Assembly (NCBI GenBank): GCA_964017195.1
Contig: OZ024892.1
Coordinates: 13,030,071-13,094,070 of the forward strand
Reading direction: 5' to 3'
Origin: Siderastrea radians
Taxonomy: Eukaryota > Cnidaria > Anthozoa > Scleractinia > Rhizangiidae
DNA length: 64,000 bases
Both the position numbers and the translations under genes were made by a program. The notes below the pieces were generated by a model, which saw only the letters and a program-made list of their open reading frames with translations, searched no databases and was not told where the DNA came from. This document shows, piece after piece, positions 32,255 to 43,211 of the stretch. The number at the start of each line of letters is the position of its first letter. Position 1 is the stretch's first letter.

Positions 32255-33165
32255 AGATCGCACTTAATATTTTTTTTTTATCTGGACTGGCGGGTGTTGT
32301 GCCTCATACATGTCGATGTAACATAAACAATACAGATCACAAAATTTAAGATCGCACTTATCCATCAGAACTGGCGGGTGTTGCGCCTCATACAGTTCGA
32401 TGTAACATAAACAGTACTAATCACAGAATCAAGATCGCACTTAATATTTTTGTCCATCTGAACTGGCGGGTGTTGTACCTCATACAGTTCGATGTAACAT
32501 AAACAGTACTAATCACAGAATTAAGATCGCGCTTAATATTTTTGTCCATCTGAACTGGCGGGTGTTGCGCCTCATACAGTTTGGTGTAACATGAACAGTA
32601 CTGATCCCAAAATTTAAGATCGCACATAATATTTTTATCCATCTGAACTGGCGGGTGTTGCGCCTCATACAGTTCGATGTAACATAAACAGTACTAATCA
32701 CAGAATTAATATCGCACTTAATATTTTTATCCATCTGAACTGGCGGGTGTGGCGCCTCATACAGTTTGGTGTAACATGAACAGTTCTGATCACAAATTTA
32801 AGATCGCACATAATATTTTTATCCATCTGAACTGGCGGGTGTTGCGCCTCATACAGTTCGATGTAACATAAACAGTACTAATCACAGAATTAATATCGCA
32901 CTTAATATTTTTATCCATCGGAACTGGCGGGTGTTGCGCCTCATACAGTTTGGTGTAACATGAACAGTACTGATCACAAAATTTAAGATCGCACATAATA
33001 TTTTTATCCATCTGAACTGGCGGGTGTTGCGCCTTATACAGTTCGATGTAACATAAATAGTACTGATCACAAAATGTAAGATCGCACTTAATATTTTTAT
33101 CCTTCTGAACTGGCGGGTGTTGCGCCTCATACAGTTCAATGTAACACAAACAGTTCTAATCATAG
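32255..33165. repeat. ~92-bp minisatellite, about 10 copies
   Basis: Units contain AAGATCGCACTTAATATTTT, ATCCATCTGAACTGGCGGGT, GTTGCGCCTCATACAG and GATGTAACATAAACAGTACT, repeating every ~91-93 bp. The overlapping minus-strand frames of 73-119 aa (recurring TRQFRW and CMRRN) are by-products of the repeat. The array begins about 35 bp outside the right inverted repeat of the P2X7-like/THAP unit. Confidence 0.9.
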
Positions 33166-34316
33166 ACTCTCTGAGCGGAATTGTAAACGGGAGTGAAGAA
33201 CATAGCTTACTTCCTGACAATAAAAAATGTCAACTCACCCTATCCTTGCTAATTTCTAATGATAAACAAAACTGAATGAAGCATAATTATAACAGGTATG
33301 CGAATATATATATTTTTCAATTCACCCATTCATTACTAGAATATTGCAGTAAATGACCGGAAACATCAAGTCCAGGTCGTCTAATGCTTGCATGTACAAC
33401 AATTTCAAATTATAACACCCTCCCACCTAACCTCCCCCTCCCGAAAAAAGTGGACTGACTGCGTGTCGTATTGTCTGTCACGTTTACTTGCCTCGCCTGA
33501 CTATTATTTATTCGGCTCAGTACGGCATGTCTGAAGAAGCGGAGGCGAACTATCGAAAAGCTGAACCGCAAGTAAAAAGAACGAAGCGAAGCGGTTCTTG
33601 CGCTCGGATGTTTCGATATTTCGCAAGCACCGTGAAAAGTTGACGTGTGACTGATGGTTAACAGTCGTTTTACCAGAGAACACACGAGAGTCCAACTGTG
33701 TGCCTCGTCAAGTGTTGACTTGTGACTGACGATTAACATTCGCTTACTAGAGGCCAGAGGAGAATCCGACTGTGTGCCCTGTCAACGGCTCCTATTGTCT
33801 TATAGCGGGTAGGGATCAAAGTTCGGTCATTTCAGATGACCGAACTTTCCGTTTCTTAGGCCTGAGGGTTTCTCATGAACAAAAACACGTAGCTTTTCCG
33901 GGAGCAGATAAATTCGAGCGACTGTCAAATGAGTAACAGACAGAATACTAAGACAGAACGTTTATAAACGCTGATATCGCAAAATCTATAACGACAAAGC
34001 GATACACCTTTGTTTGATTTCTACTAAAAGTAATTATGAATGAAAACTTTCACGCGCCAACAGGAACTCCTGGCGCCAAATGTTGTAGTCGAAATCAGAG
34101 TCGAAATGGTGGTACATAAATTAAAGCACATACTGGACGTGAAATCCCGACTTGTGCATGTTGCACATTCAAATATCCAACCAGCCAGCCGTATTTTGCC
34201 AGTCACAAAGGAGAGAAAATATTCCACCCCAAGATCGAACCAATTTTAAGGAAATAGACAAACCTTTTCCCGCCCTGGTAAGGAAGGAAAGAGCCCTTCA
34301 AGGCATGATCACAACA
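33166..34316. other. Non-coding with a ~100-bp partial tandem duplication
   Basis: Sequence around 33635-33700 and 33705-33780 is a diverged direct duplication (GTTGACKTGTGACTGAYG...AGAGTCCAACTGTGTGCC). The short hairpin AAAGTTCGGTCATTTCAGATGACCGAACTTT lies at about 33819-33849. The short frames here show no domain. Confidence 0.45.
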
Positions 34317-34917
34317 ATAGCTGTGGTCACACTACAGAATTTTTCTAAGGGAAACTTGTTGAAACCGAATTTTTAAAGTGTAACCGATTATTTCTTCGAT
34401 AATTTACCTCGCGGAAATTTTATCGTCTGGAGCTTGGAGATATGTATCGAGAACAATAGAGTCTCACTTGACAGCTACCCCAAGGCGATAGCTAGGGAAA
34501 CTTCAATTACCAACGTAGCTAACCAATAGACGCTTGTCTGCGAATGTCTTAAATAATCACATCGTGAGAGTATTTTTTAAAAAGTGGTACGTGTCGTTTA
34601 AGGTAATTTTGCGGCCTGTAAGTGCGAAGGCGATGTCCCAGTTCAGAGCAAGATTGTATCTTCTTAATTCCGGATTTGAAATTTCACTTAAGTTTCAGGT
34701 GCCGTTTAGGATTGTTTTTTTTTTGTTTTTAACACAAACAGCTTGTATCCTTAAGACGCGCCGAACCCAGTTTATTACAACGGCTATTTATTTATCTCGG
34801 CTAAATTTCCGTAGTGTGACCTTTCCTTTTTCCTAGGTAAAAAGAAACCGAGAAGAAATTACCTCGGGAAATTTTTTGGTGAATTTGCCCAACGTAAATA
34901 GTGTGGCCACGGCTAAT
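34317..34917. mobile_element. ~600-bp TIR element (tentative)
   Basis: TAGCTGTGGTCACACTA at the left pairs with TAGTGTGGCCACGGCTA at the right. Flanking inner sequence (AATTTACCTCG... and its inverse) extends the inverted similarity. A TA dinucleotide could be the target duplication. No transposase; the 100-aa frame at 34534-34836 is not recognised. Confidence 0.5.
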
Positions 34918-35040
34918 AGCTCTCTCTGTGTTTCTAAAATTCAAAAAAGCCGGTCGTTAATTTCCGGTGGTGCAGCGAATATTTTCTGTTATCCAGTCAC
35001 CGCCGACCGTCTTCACCGTCACGTCGAACCTGCCATCAGG

Positions 35041-35256
35041 TAGACTACGAGCAGTCTCTCTTTCCGCTACCGTAGTCGGGGAAAACGAACAAGCGAGCGA
35101 GCGCGGGCGTTGAAACATGACGCGCGTGTCGAACTCACCACACTAGCGCCTCGACACGCGCGTCCCGTTTCAACGACGCGGACAATTTTCGCGCCCGCTC
35201 GCTTGTTCGTTTCCCTCGACTATCCCTGAGCGGAAAGAGAGACAGCTCGTACTCTA
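35041..35256. mobile_element. 216-bp MITE with 9-bp target duplication
   Basis: Inverted ends: TAGACTACGAGCAGTCTCTC at the left and the complement of TAGAGTACGAGCTGTCTCTC at the right, continuing to AACGAACAAGCGAGCG. The flanks GCCATCAGG (35032-35040) and GCGATCAGG (35257-35265) match at 8 of 9 positions. Again a MULE-type signature. Confidence 0.8.
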
Positions 35257-35857
35257 GCGATCAGGCGTTTTGTTTGTTTTTTTGTCTGGCTGGTTGTAAA
35301 ACAAAAGAGTCTTGTAGCGCCGTTCTGGTAGGGCGGTAATAGCCTGGAGTGTCAAGCTCCTTTGCTTTGTTTGCTGTTACAGTTTGGCTTTCACCCCCCT
35401 GGGCTTTGACCAGTTATTTCTTAGAGGTCCTTAGAGAATGTTGCTTGCTGGATAATGAAATTCCTAACGGATATTGAAAGATCTGCAGATCAACGTTTAC
35501 GGAGAGGGTTACAGATTAGAGATGTTTCGAAATTAAACGACTTCGACATGCTATTTCCCGCTCGCCTTCCCGCCTTTGCTTCCCAACAAGGCGCTGTGAT
35601 TTCCGGTAAAAATCTGATTGGTTCCCATTTATAGCATGAAACAAGATAACATCGCTGATGACAGGAAGATAATAGGTAAAGCGACCAAGGGGCGACATGT
35701 GATCTTCATAACCTTTACGTTCCTGGACCGGGCGGTTTCTGCATACATGTGACTAACAGAAATAGGAAGGTGCGTATAAAAGTTTGCCTTGAGAGCACGT
35801 TAATGGTTATTCCTGAAAACACAAGTATCACTGAAACATGTATCTGCTCGTTTTCAG

Positions 35858-35938
35858 CGACGAATTCGAAGACGGCGTTCCTGATGTTCCTGTGATCGAG
35901 ATCTCTTCATCACACGTAGTGACACTGGTCGACACTGT
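35858..35938 (+). CDS. Candidate internal coding exon, acidic peptide
   Basis: Bounded by a good acceptor (CTCGTTTTCAG) and a strong donor (GT|GTAAGTG). The open frame gives DEFEDGVPDVPVIEISSSHV and ends VTLVDT. No domain recognised. The tail of this exon and its donor region are present again, degraded, at about 36634-36650 because of the tandem duplication. It lies ~2 kb upstream of the ubiquitin-like gene on the same strand, but its phase cannot be joined to that gene's later exons. Confidence 0.35.
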
Positions 35939-37492
35939 GTAAGTGTAATTCTTCTTTCTTCTCAAACGCAAACGTTTTCTAAAAGACAATGGGCTTTCAT
36001 TCCATTCCTTTAATAGCTTTTCCATTTTTTCTTGGAATATTGATTGAACCGATTGCTTCAAGATAAAACAATACTTGTTGATGTAAAGGAACGTAGTCGC
36101 GTGTAATTTACCAGTGCTCGCAAAACAAACGAGTATTTTAGCGTGCTCATGTGTATGCGATGAAATGTTTGAATTCAAGTTAACTTACGTTTCACGTTAG
36201 CAAGAAGTTACTTGCAACTAGAATTACGTGTCTCGTAGAGGCTCGCGAAGCTTCGGAGTAGAAAGAACACGAAAATAAACGAAAAAAATGAAGTTTGGAA
36301 AAAAAAAAATTGCTTGGGCCTGTCCGAGGCTCGAAATTAGAACAAAGCTTCTTTGTAGTGATGCCGTCTTGTCAAGACGACGGTTACGCGAATTACGGCT
36401 CATAAGCGTGAGTCTTTTTTCCCTCGTTTTTATTCGAAGTGTTGTTTTTGTGATTGTAAAAATGAATTTATATTTTACGATAATATTCAACTCGACCGTT
36501 GGCTACCTCAACACTTGGCTGTTACGACGTAAGAGCTGCTAAGTTTTACTTAACCAAAAATCTTAACTAACTCCACTTTGCATCTCATTAAAGTCGGAAA
36601 GTTGAAACGATTCAAGAAAAGTTTCACGTGGTGACACTGTGTAATAAGTGTAAGCTCCTATAATTTTTGCTTTCTCCTCAAACGCAAACGTTTTCTAAAT
36701 GACAATGGGGTTTAATTCCACCGATTGCTTCAAGCTAAAACAATACTTATTGATGTAAAGGAAAGTAGTGGCAGCACATTTACCAATGCACGCAAAACAA
36801 AAGAGTATTTTTAGCGTGCTCACGTGTATGAGACAAAATTCTGGAATTCAAGTTAACTTACGTTTGGCGTTAGCTGGAAGTTACATACAACTAGAGATAC
36901 ATGTCTCGTAGAGGCTCGCGAAGCTTAGTGGTAGAAAGAATACGAAAATAAACGAAACAGTCTAAGTTTGTTTGGAAGGAACAAATTTTTGCCTGGACCT
37001 GTCCGAGGCTCGAAATCAGAACAAAGCTTCTTTGTAGTGATGCCGTCTTGTCAAGACGACGGTTACGCGAATTAATTTACGACTCATAAGCGTGGACCTT
37101 TTATTTGCTCGTTTTTATTCGAAATATTGCTTTTGTGATTGTAAAAATCAATTTAGATTTTACGATAATATTCAACTAGACCGTCGGCTATCTCAACACT
37201 CGGCCGTTAAGACGTAAGAGCTGCTAAGTTGTACTTAACCAAAAATACGCGTGTGAAGACCCGGCTTTACCTCGGTGTAAGAACCTGTGAAACTCACGGA
37301 TGACGTAAAACAAAGGAAACAAAAACATTTTAAACAATACCGTACAGCAAAACAAAAGCTAACAAACAAAGAAAATCTTGTCAGGTTCTTACACCGAGGT
37401 AAACCCGAAGACCCCTGTAAAATCTTGAGTAACTTCACTTTGCATCTCATTAAAGTCGGAAAGTTGAGACGATTCAAAAAAAGTTTCAAATG
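35925..37492. repeat. ~0.7-kb tandem duplication
   Basis: 35925-36630 and 36636-37492 are direct copies. Both run from GACACTGTGTAA through CTCCTCAAACGCAAACGTTTTC, GCTTCTTTGTAGTGATGCCG and GACGTAAGAGCTGCTAAGTT to CTTTGCATCTCATTAAAGTC. The second copy is longer because of a ~135-bp insertion (about 37268-37402). Copies are diverged by substitutions and small indels, so the duplication is not recent. Confidence 0.85.
37268..37402. mobile_element. ~135-bp MITE in second tandem copy
   Basis: TTTACCTCGGTGTAAGAACC at the left and its complement GGTTCTTACACCGAGGTAAA at the right form a perfect 20-bp terminal inverted repeat. It is absent from the first tandem copy (around 36545), which shows the empty site. 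Target duplication not resolved. Confidence 0.75.
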
Positions 37493-37499
37493 ATTTGAA

Positions 37500-37993
37500 A
37501 ACCATCCTTACAACCGACTAAGCGAACTTGAGGTTTCTTGAGCTTTTAGAAAGGCGAGGTTTGTCAATCAATATTTATTAATCACGTGGGAAATTAAGCT
37601 AAACTTAACTTGAAGTAAACAAGCAACGATTTCGTGTGAAGCTTTATTTTACTTGAAGTACTTAAAAAATATTTCTTACCTTATTTGGGCTCTAGTGTTA
37701 AGACTACCTATGACTCAAGTCCAAACTCGAGTGCGCACCCAAACTAAGAGGCTAAATTAGCTTAAAAAAAAACGAAATGAGTGATCTAAGATAAGTAGTC
37801 ACACTTATTTAGCGAATCGAAAAGTGCCCCCAAAATGAACACAAAAGTCAGAATTATAAACATTTCGGAGAAATCTTTGTGAGCAAGATTCGAGAAGCGA
37901 CGCTACCTTTTATTTTTTGTGCTGTGACTCACACAGAAATAAATGGATTCTTTGTAGAAAACAGCTCATTCCCTTGTTTTTTCTACATTTCAG
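37500..37993. other. Upstream region of the ubiquitin-like gene
   Basis: AT-rich, no exon recognised; ends in a pyrimidine-rich acceptor CCTTGTTTTTTCTACATTTCAG at 37993. Confidence 0.4.
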
Positions 37994-38028
37994 GATTGTT
38001 TCCTGTTTTGTTCAAGATGGCTTCAGAG
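37994..38028 (+). CDS. First coding exon of ubiquitin-like-domain gene
   Basis: A 35-bp exon lies between a strong acceptor (37993) and a donor (GAG|GTGAGA at 38028/38029). It contains TCAAGATGGCTTCAGAG, a start codon in good context giving MASE, and ends in phase 0. The next exon that fits in phase and splice signals on this strand is at 58888. This would put the whole satellite array inside intron 1. In the alternative frames the joined exon 2 stops early, which supports this reading, but the link needs transcript evidence. Confidence 0.45.
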
Positions 38029-38069
38029 GTGAGAGCTTCCCATTACATTTAATAGACTTCAAGTGGGTT

Positions 38070-41000
38070 ACAGTGTGTCACAGAAATACCCACAACACTT
38101 CCTGGAAGAAAGTTTGCCATTACTTTCAAGTGACATACAGTGGCATAGAAAAATTCTCAATAAAAGATTTTGCTGAAATTTAATTTCATTTTTTAAGCCT
38201 GGATGTGTCACAGAAGTTCCCGCATCATTTCCTGCAACAAAGTTTGTCGTTACTTTCAAGTGACATGCAGTGGCGTAGAAAAATTCTGAATAAAAGATTT
38301 GGCTGAAATTTCATTTTTTGTAAGCCTTGATGTGACACAGAACTTCTTCTGGATGTGTCAAAGAAGTTCCCGCATCACTTCCAGGAAGAAAGTCTGCCGT
38401 TACTTTCAAGTGACATACAGTGGCATAGAAAAATTCTCAATCAAAGATTTGGCTGAAAATTTCATTTCATTTTGTAAGCCTGGGTGTGTCACAGAAGTTC
38501 CCGCATCACTTCCTCGAAGAAAGTTTCCCGTTACTTTCAAGTGACATACAGTGGCATAGAAAAATTCTCAATAAAAGAATTGGCTGAAATTTCATTTCAT
38601 TTTGTAAGCCTGGATGTGTCACAGATTAAGTTCCCGCATCACTTCCTGGAAGAAAGTCTGCCGTTACTTTCAAGTGACATACAGTGGCATAGAAAAATTC
38701 TCAATGAAAGATTTGGCAGAAATTTTGTTTCATTTTGTAAGCCTGGATGTGTCACAGAAGTTCCCGCATCACTTCCTGGAAGAAAGTTTGCCGTTACTTT
38801 CAAGTGACAAACACGGCATAGAAAAATTCTGAATAAAAGATTTCGGTGAAATTTCATTTTATTTTGTAAACATTGATGTGTCACAGAAGTTCCCGCATCA
38901 CTTCCTGGAAGAAAGTTTGCCGTTACTTTCAAGTGACACACAGTGGCATAGAAAAATTCTGAGTAAAAGACTTGGCTGAAACTTCATTTCATTTTGTAAG
39001 GCTGGATGTGTTACAGAAGTTCCCGCATCACTTCCTGGAAGAAAGTTTGCCGTTACTTTCAAGTGACATACAGGGCATAGAAAAATTCTCAATGAAAGAT
39101 TTGGCTGAAATTTTGTTTCATTTTGTAAGCCTGGATGTGTCACAGAAGTTCCCGCATCACTTCCTGGAAGAAAGTTTGCCGTTACTTTCAAGTGACATAC
39201 AGGGCATAGAAAAATTCTCAGGGAAAGATTTGGCTGAAATTTCATTTCATTTTCTAAGCCTGGATGTGTCACAGAAGTTCCCGCATCACTTCCTGGAAGA
39301 AAGTTTGCCGTTACTTTCAAGTGACACACAGTGGCAAAGAAAAATTCTGAGTAAAAGACTTGGCTGAAACTTCATTTCATTTTGTAAGCCTGTATGTGTC
39401 ACAGAAGTTCCCGCATCACTTCCTGGAAGAAAGTTTGCCGTTACTTTCAAGTGACATACAGGGCATAGAAAAATTCTCGATGAAAGATTTGGCAGAAATT
39501 TCATTTCATTTTGTAAGCCTGGATGTGTCACAGAAGTTCCCGCATCACTTCCTGGAAGAAAGTTTGCCATTACTTTCAAGTGACATACAGGGCATAGAAA
39601 AATTCTCAGGGAAAGATTTGGGTGAAATTTCATTTCATTTTCTAAGCCTGGATGTGTCACAGAAGTTCCCGCATCACTTCCTGGAAGAAAGTTTGCCGTT
39701 ACTTTCAAGTGACACACAGTGGCAAAGGAAAATTCTGAGTAAAAGTCTTGGCTGAAACTTCATTTCATTTTGTAAGCCTGTATGTGTCACAGAAGTTCCC
39801 GCATCACTTCCTGGAAGAAAGTTTGCCGTTACTTTCAAGTGACATACAGGGCATAGAAAAATTCTCGATGAAAGATTTGGCTGAAATTTCATTTCATTTT
39901 CTAAGCCTGGATGTGTCACAGAAGTTCCCGCATCACTTCCTGGAAGAAAGTTTGCCGTTACTTTCAAGTGACACACAGTCGCATAGAAAAATTCTCAATG
40001 AAAGATTTGGCTGAAATTTCATTTCATTTTGTAAGCCTGGATGTGTCACAGAAGTTCCCGCATCACTTCCTGGAAGAAAGTTTGCCGTTACTTTCAAGTG
40101 ACACACAGTCGCATAGAAAAATTCTCAATGAAAGATTTGGCTGAAATTTCATTTCATTTTGTAAGCCTGGATGTGTCACAGAAGTTCCCGCATCACTTCC
40201 TGGAAGAAAGTTTGCCATTACTTTCAAGTGACATACAGGGCATAGAAAAATTCTCAGGGAAAGATTTGGCTGAAATTTCATTTCATTTTCTAAGCCTGGA
40301 TGTGTCACAGAAGTTCCCGCATCACTTCCTGGAAGAAAGTTTGCCGTTACTTTCAAGTGACACACAGTGGCAAAGGAAAATTCTGAGTAAAAGTCTTGGC
40401 TGAAACTTCATTTCATTTTGTAAGCCTGTATGTGTCACAGAAGTTCCCGCGTCACTTCCTGGAAGAAAGTTTGCCGTTACTTTCAAGTGACATACAGGGC
40501 ATAGAAAAATTCTCGATGAAAGATTTGGCTGAAATTTCATTTCATTTTCTAAGCCTGGATGTGTCACAGAAGTTCCCGCATCACTTCCTGGAAGAAAGTT
40601 TGCCGTTACTTTCAAGTGACATACAGGGCATAGAAAAATTCTCAGGGAAAGATTTGGCTGAAATTTCATTTCATTTTCTAAGCCTGGATGTGTCACAGAA
40701 GTTCCCGCATCACTTCCTGGAAGAAAGTTTGCCGTTACTTTCAAGTGACACACAGTGGCATAGAAAAATTCTCAATGAAAGATTTGGCTGAAATTTCATT
40801 TCATTTTGTAAGCCTGGATGTGTCACAGAAGTTCCCGCATCACTTCCTGGAAGAAAGTTTGCCGTTACTTTCAAGTGACATACAGTGGCATAGAAAAATT
40901 CTCAATAAAAGAATTGGCTGAAATTTCATTTCATTTTGTAAGCCTGGATGTGTCACAGAAGTTCCCGCATCACTTCCTGGAAGAAAGTCTGCTGTTACTT

Positions 41001-43143
41001 TCAAGTGACATACAGTGGCATAGAAATATTCTCAATGAAAGATTTGGCTGAAATTTCATTTCATTTTGTAAGCCTGGATGTGTCACAGAAGTTCCCGCAT
41101 CACTTCCTGGAAGAAAGTTTGCCGTTACTTTCAAGTGACACACAGTGGCATAGAAAAATTCTCAATGAAAGATTTGGCTGAAATTTCATTTCATTTTGTA
41201 AGCCTGGATGTGTCACAGAGGTTCCCGCATCACTTCCTGGAAGAAAGTTTGCCGTTACTTTCAAGTGACACACAGTTGCATAGAAAAATTCTGAGTAAAA
41301 GACTTGGCTGAAACTTCATTTCATTTTGTAAGCCTGGATGTGTTACAGAAGTTCCCGCATCACTTCCTGGAAGAAAGTTTGCCGTTACTTTCAAGTGACA
41401 TACAGGGCATAGAAAAATTCTCAATGAAAGATTTGGCTGAAATTTCATTTCATTTTGTAAGCCTGGATGTGTCACAGAGGTTCCCGCATCACTTCCTGGA
41501 AGAAAGTTTGCCGTTACTTTCAAGTGACACACAGTGGCATAGAAAAATTCTGAGTAAAAGACTTGGCTGAAACTTCATTTCATTTTGTAAGCCTGTATGT
41601 GTCACAGAAGTTCCCGCATCACTTCCTGGAAGAAAGTTTGCCGTTACTTTCAAGTGACATACAGGGCATAGAAAAATTCTCGATGAAAGATTTGGCTGAA
41701 ATTTCATTTCATTTTGTAAGCCTGGATGTGTCACAGAAGTTCCCGCATCACTTCCTGGAAGAAAGTTTGCCGTTACTTTCAAGTGACATACAGGGCATAG
41801 AAAAATTCTCAGGGAAAGATTTGGCTGAAATTTCATTTCATTTTCTAAGCCTGGATGTGTCACAGAAGTTCCCGCATCACTTCCTGGAAGAAAGTTTGCC
41901 GTTACTTTCAAGTGACACACAGTGGCATAGAAAAATTCTCAATGAAAGATTTGGCTGAAATTTCATTTCATTTTGTAAGCCTGGATGTGTCACAGAAGTT
42001 CCCGCATCACTTCCTGGAAGAAAGTTTGCCGTTTCTTTCAAGTGACATACAGTGGCATAGAAAAATTCTCAATAAAAGAATTGGCTGAAATTTCATTTCA
42101 TTTTGTAAGCCTGGATGTGTCACAGAAGTTCCCGCATCACTTCCTGGAAGAAAGTCTGCTGTTACTTTCAAGTGACATACAGTGGCATAGAAATATTCTC
42201 AATGAAAGATTTGGCTGAAATTTCATTTCATTTTGTAAGCCTGGATGTGTCACAGAAGTTCCCGCATCACTTCCTGGAAGAAAGTTTGCCGTTACTTTCA
42301 AGTGACACACAGTCGCATAGAAAAATTCTCAATGAAAGATTTGGCTGAAATTTCATTTCATTTTGTAAGCCTGGATGTGTCACAGAAGTTCCCGCATCAC
42401 TTCCTGGAAGAAAGTTTGCCGTTACTTTCAAGTGACACACAGTTGCATAGAAAAATTCTGAGTAAAAGACTTGGCTGAAACTTCATTTCATTTTGTAAGC
42501 CTGGATGTGTTACAGAAGTTCCCGCATCACTTCCTGGAAGAAAGTTTGCCGTTACTTTCAAGTGACATACAGGGCATAGAAAAATTCTCAATGAAAGATT
42601 TGGCTGAAATTTCATTTCATTTTGTAAGCCTGGATGTGTCACAGAAGTTCCCGCATCACTTCCTGGAAGAAAGTTTGCCGTTACTTTCAAGTGACACACA
42701 GTGGCATAGAAAAATTCTGAGTAAAAGACTTGGCTGAAACTTCATTTCATTTTGTAAGCCTGGATGTGTTACAGAAGTTCCCGCATCACTTCCTGGAAGA
42801 AAGTTTGCCGTTACTTTCAAGTGACATACAGGGCATAGAAAAATTCTCAATGAAAGATTTGGCTGAAATTTCATTTCATTTTGTAAGCCTGGATGTGTCA
42901 CAGAAGTTCCCGCATCACTTCCTGGAAGAAAGTTTGCCGTTACTTTCAAGTGACATACAGGCCATAGAAAAATTCTCAGGGAAAGATTTGGCTGAAATTT
43001 CATTTCATTTTGTAAGCCTGGATGTGTCACAGAAGTTCCCGCATCACTTCCTGGAAGAAAGTTTGCCGTTACTTTCAAGTGACATACAGGGCATAGAAAA
43101 ATTCTCAATGAAAGATTTGGCTGAAATTTCATTTCATTTTGTA
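38070..43143 (+). repeat. 129/130-bp satellite array, segment 1 (about 39 monomers)
   Basis: The monomer contains GTTCCCGCATCACTTCCTGG, AAAGTTTGCCGTTACTTTCA, GTGACATACAGTGGCATAGA, ATTTGGCTGAAATTTCATTT and GTAAGCCTGGATGTGTCACA. Two length classes occur: 130 bp with CAGTGGCATAG and 129 bp with CAGGGCATAG. The left edge (38070-38900) is the most diverged; further in, neighbours are nearly identical. A 9-monomer higher-order unit of 1167 bp is visible between 40396-41562 and 41563-42729. Runs of in-frame 43-residue repeats on both strands are a by-product of the 129-bp class. Confidence 0.95.
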
Positions 43144-43163
43144 TTTTGAGTGTGAAATAATTA

Positions 43164-43203
43164 TTTGGGGCCCACAGTTTTAGCTAAAACTGTGGGCCCC
43201 AAA
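43164..43203. repeat. Perfect 40-bp palindrome after RT stop (minus copy)
   Basis: TTTGGGGCCCACAGTTTTAG followed by its exact complement, with no loop. It lies 9 bp beyond the RT stop codon. The same 40 bp occurs after the plus-copy stop. As RNA it would form a very stable hairpin; a role in template recognition, termination or 3' end protection is inference. Confidence 0.95.
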
Positions 43204-43211
43204 AATCTAAC

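Noticed and set aside
32421..33220. Minus-strand ORFs of 73-119 aa
   Set aside because: Periodic with the ~92-bp minisatellite; frame shifts between units.
35858..38028. Joining the acidic exon at 35858 to the exon at 37994 as one protein
   Set aside because: The join is open, but continuing into the exon at 58888 gives an early stop in both possible acceptors, so the start at 38017 was preferred.
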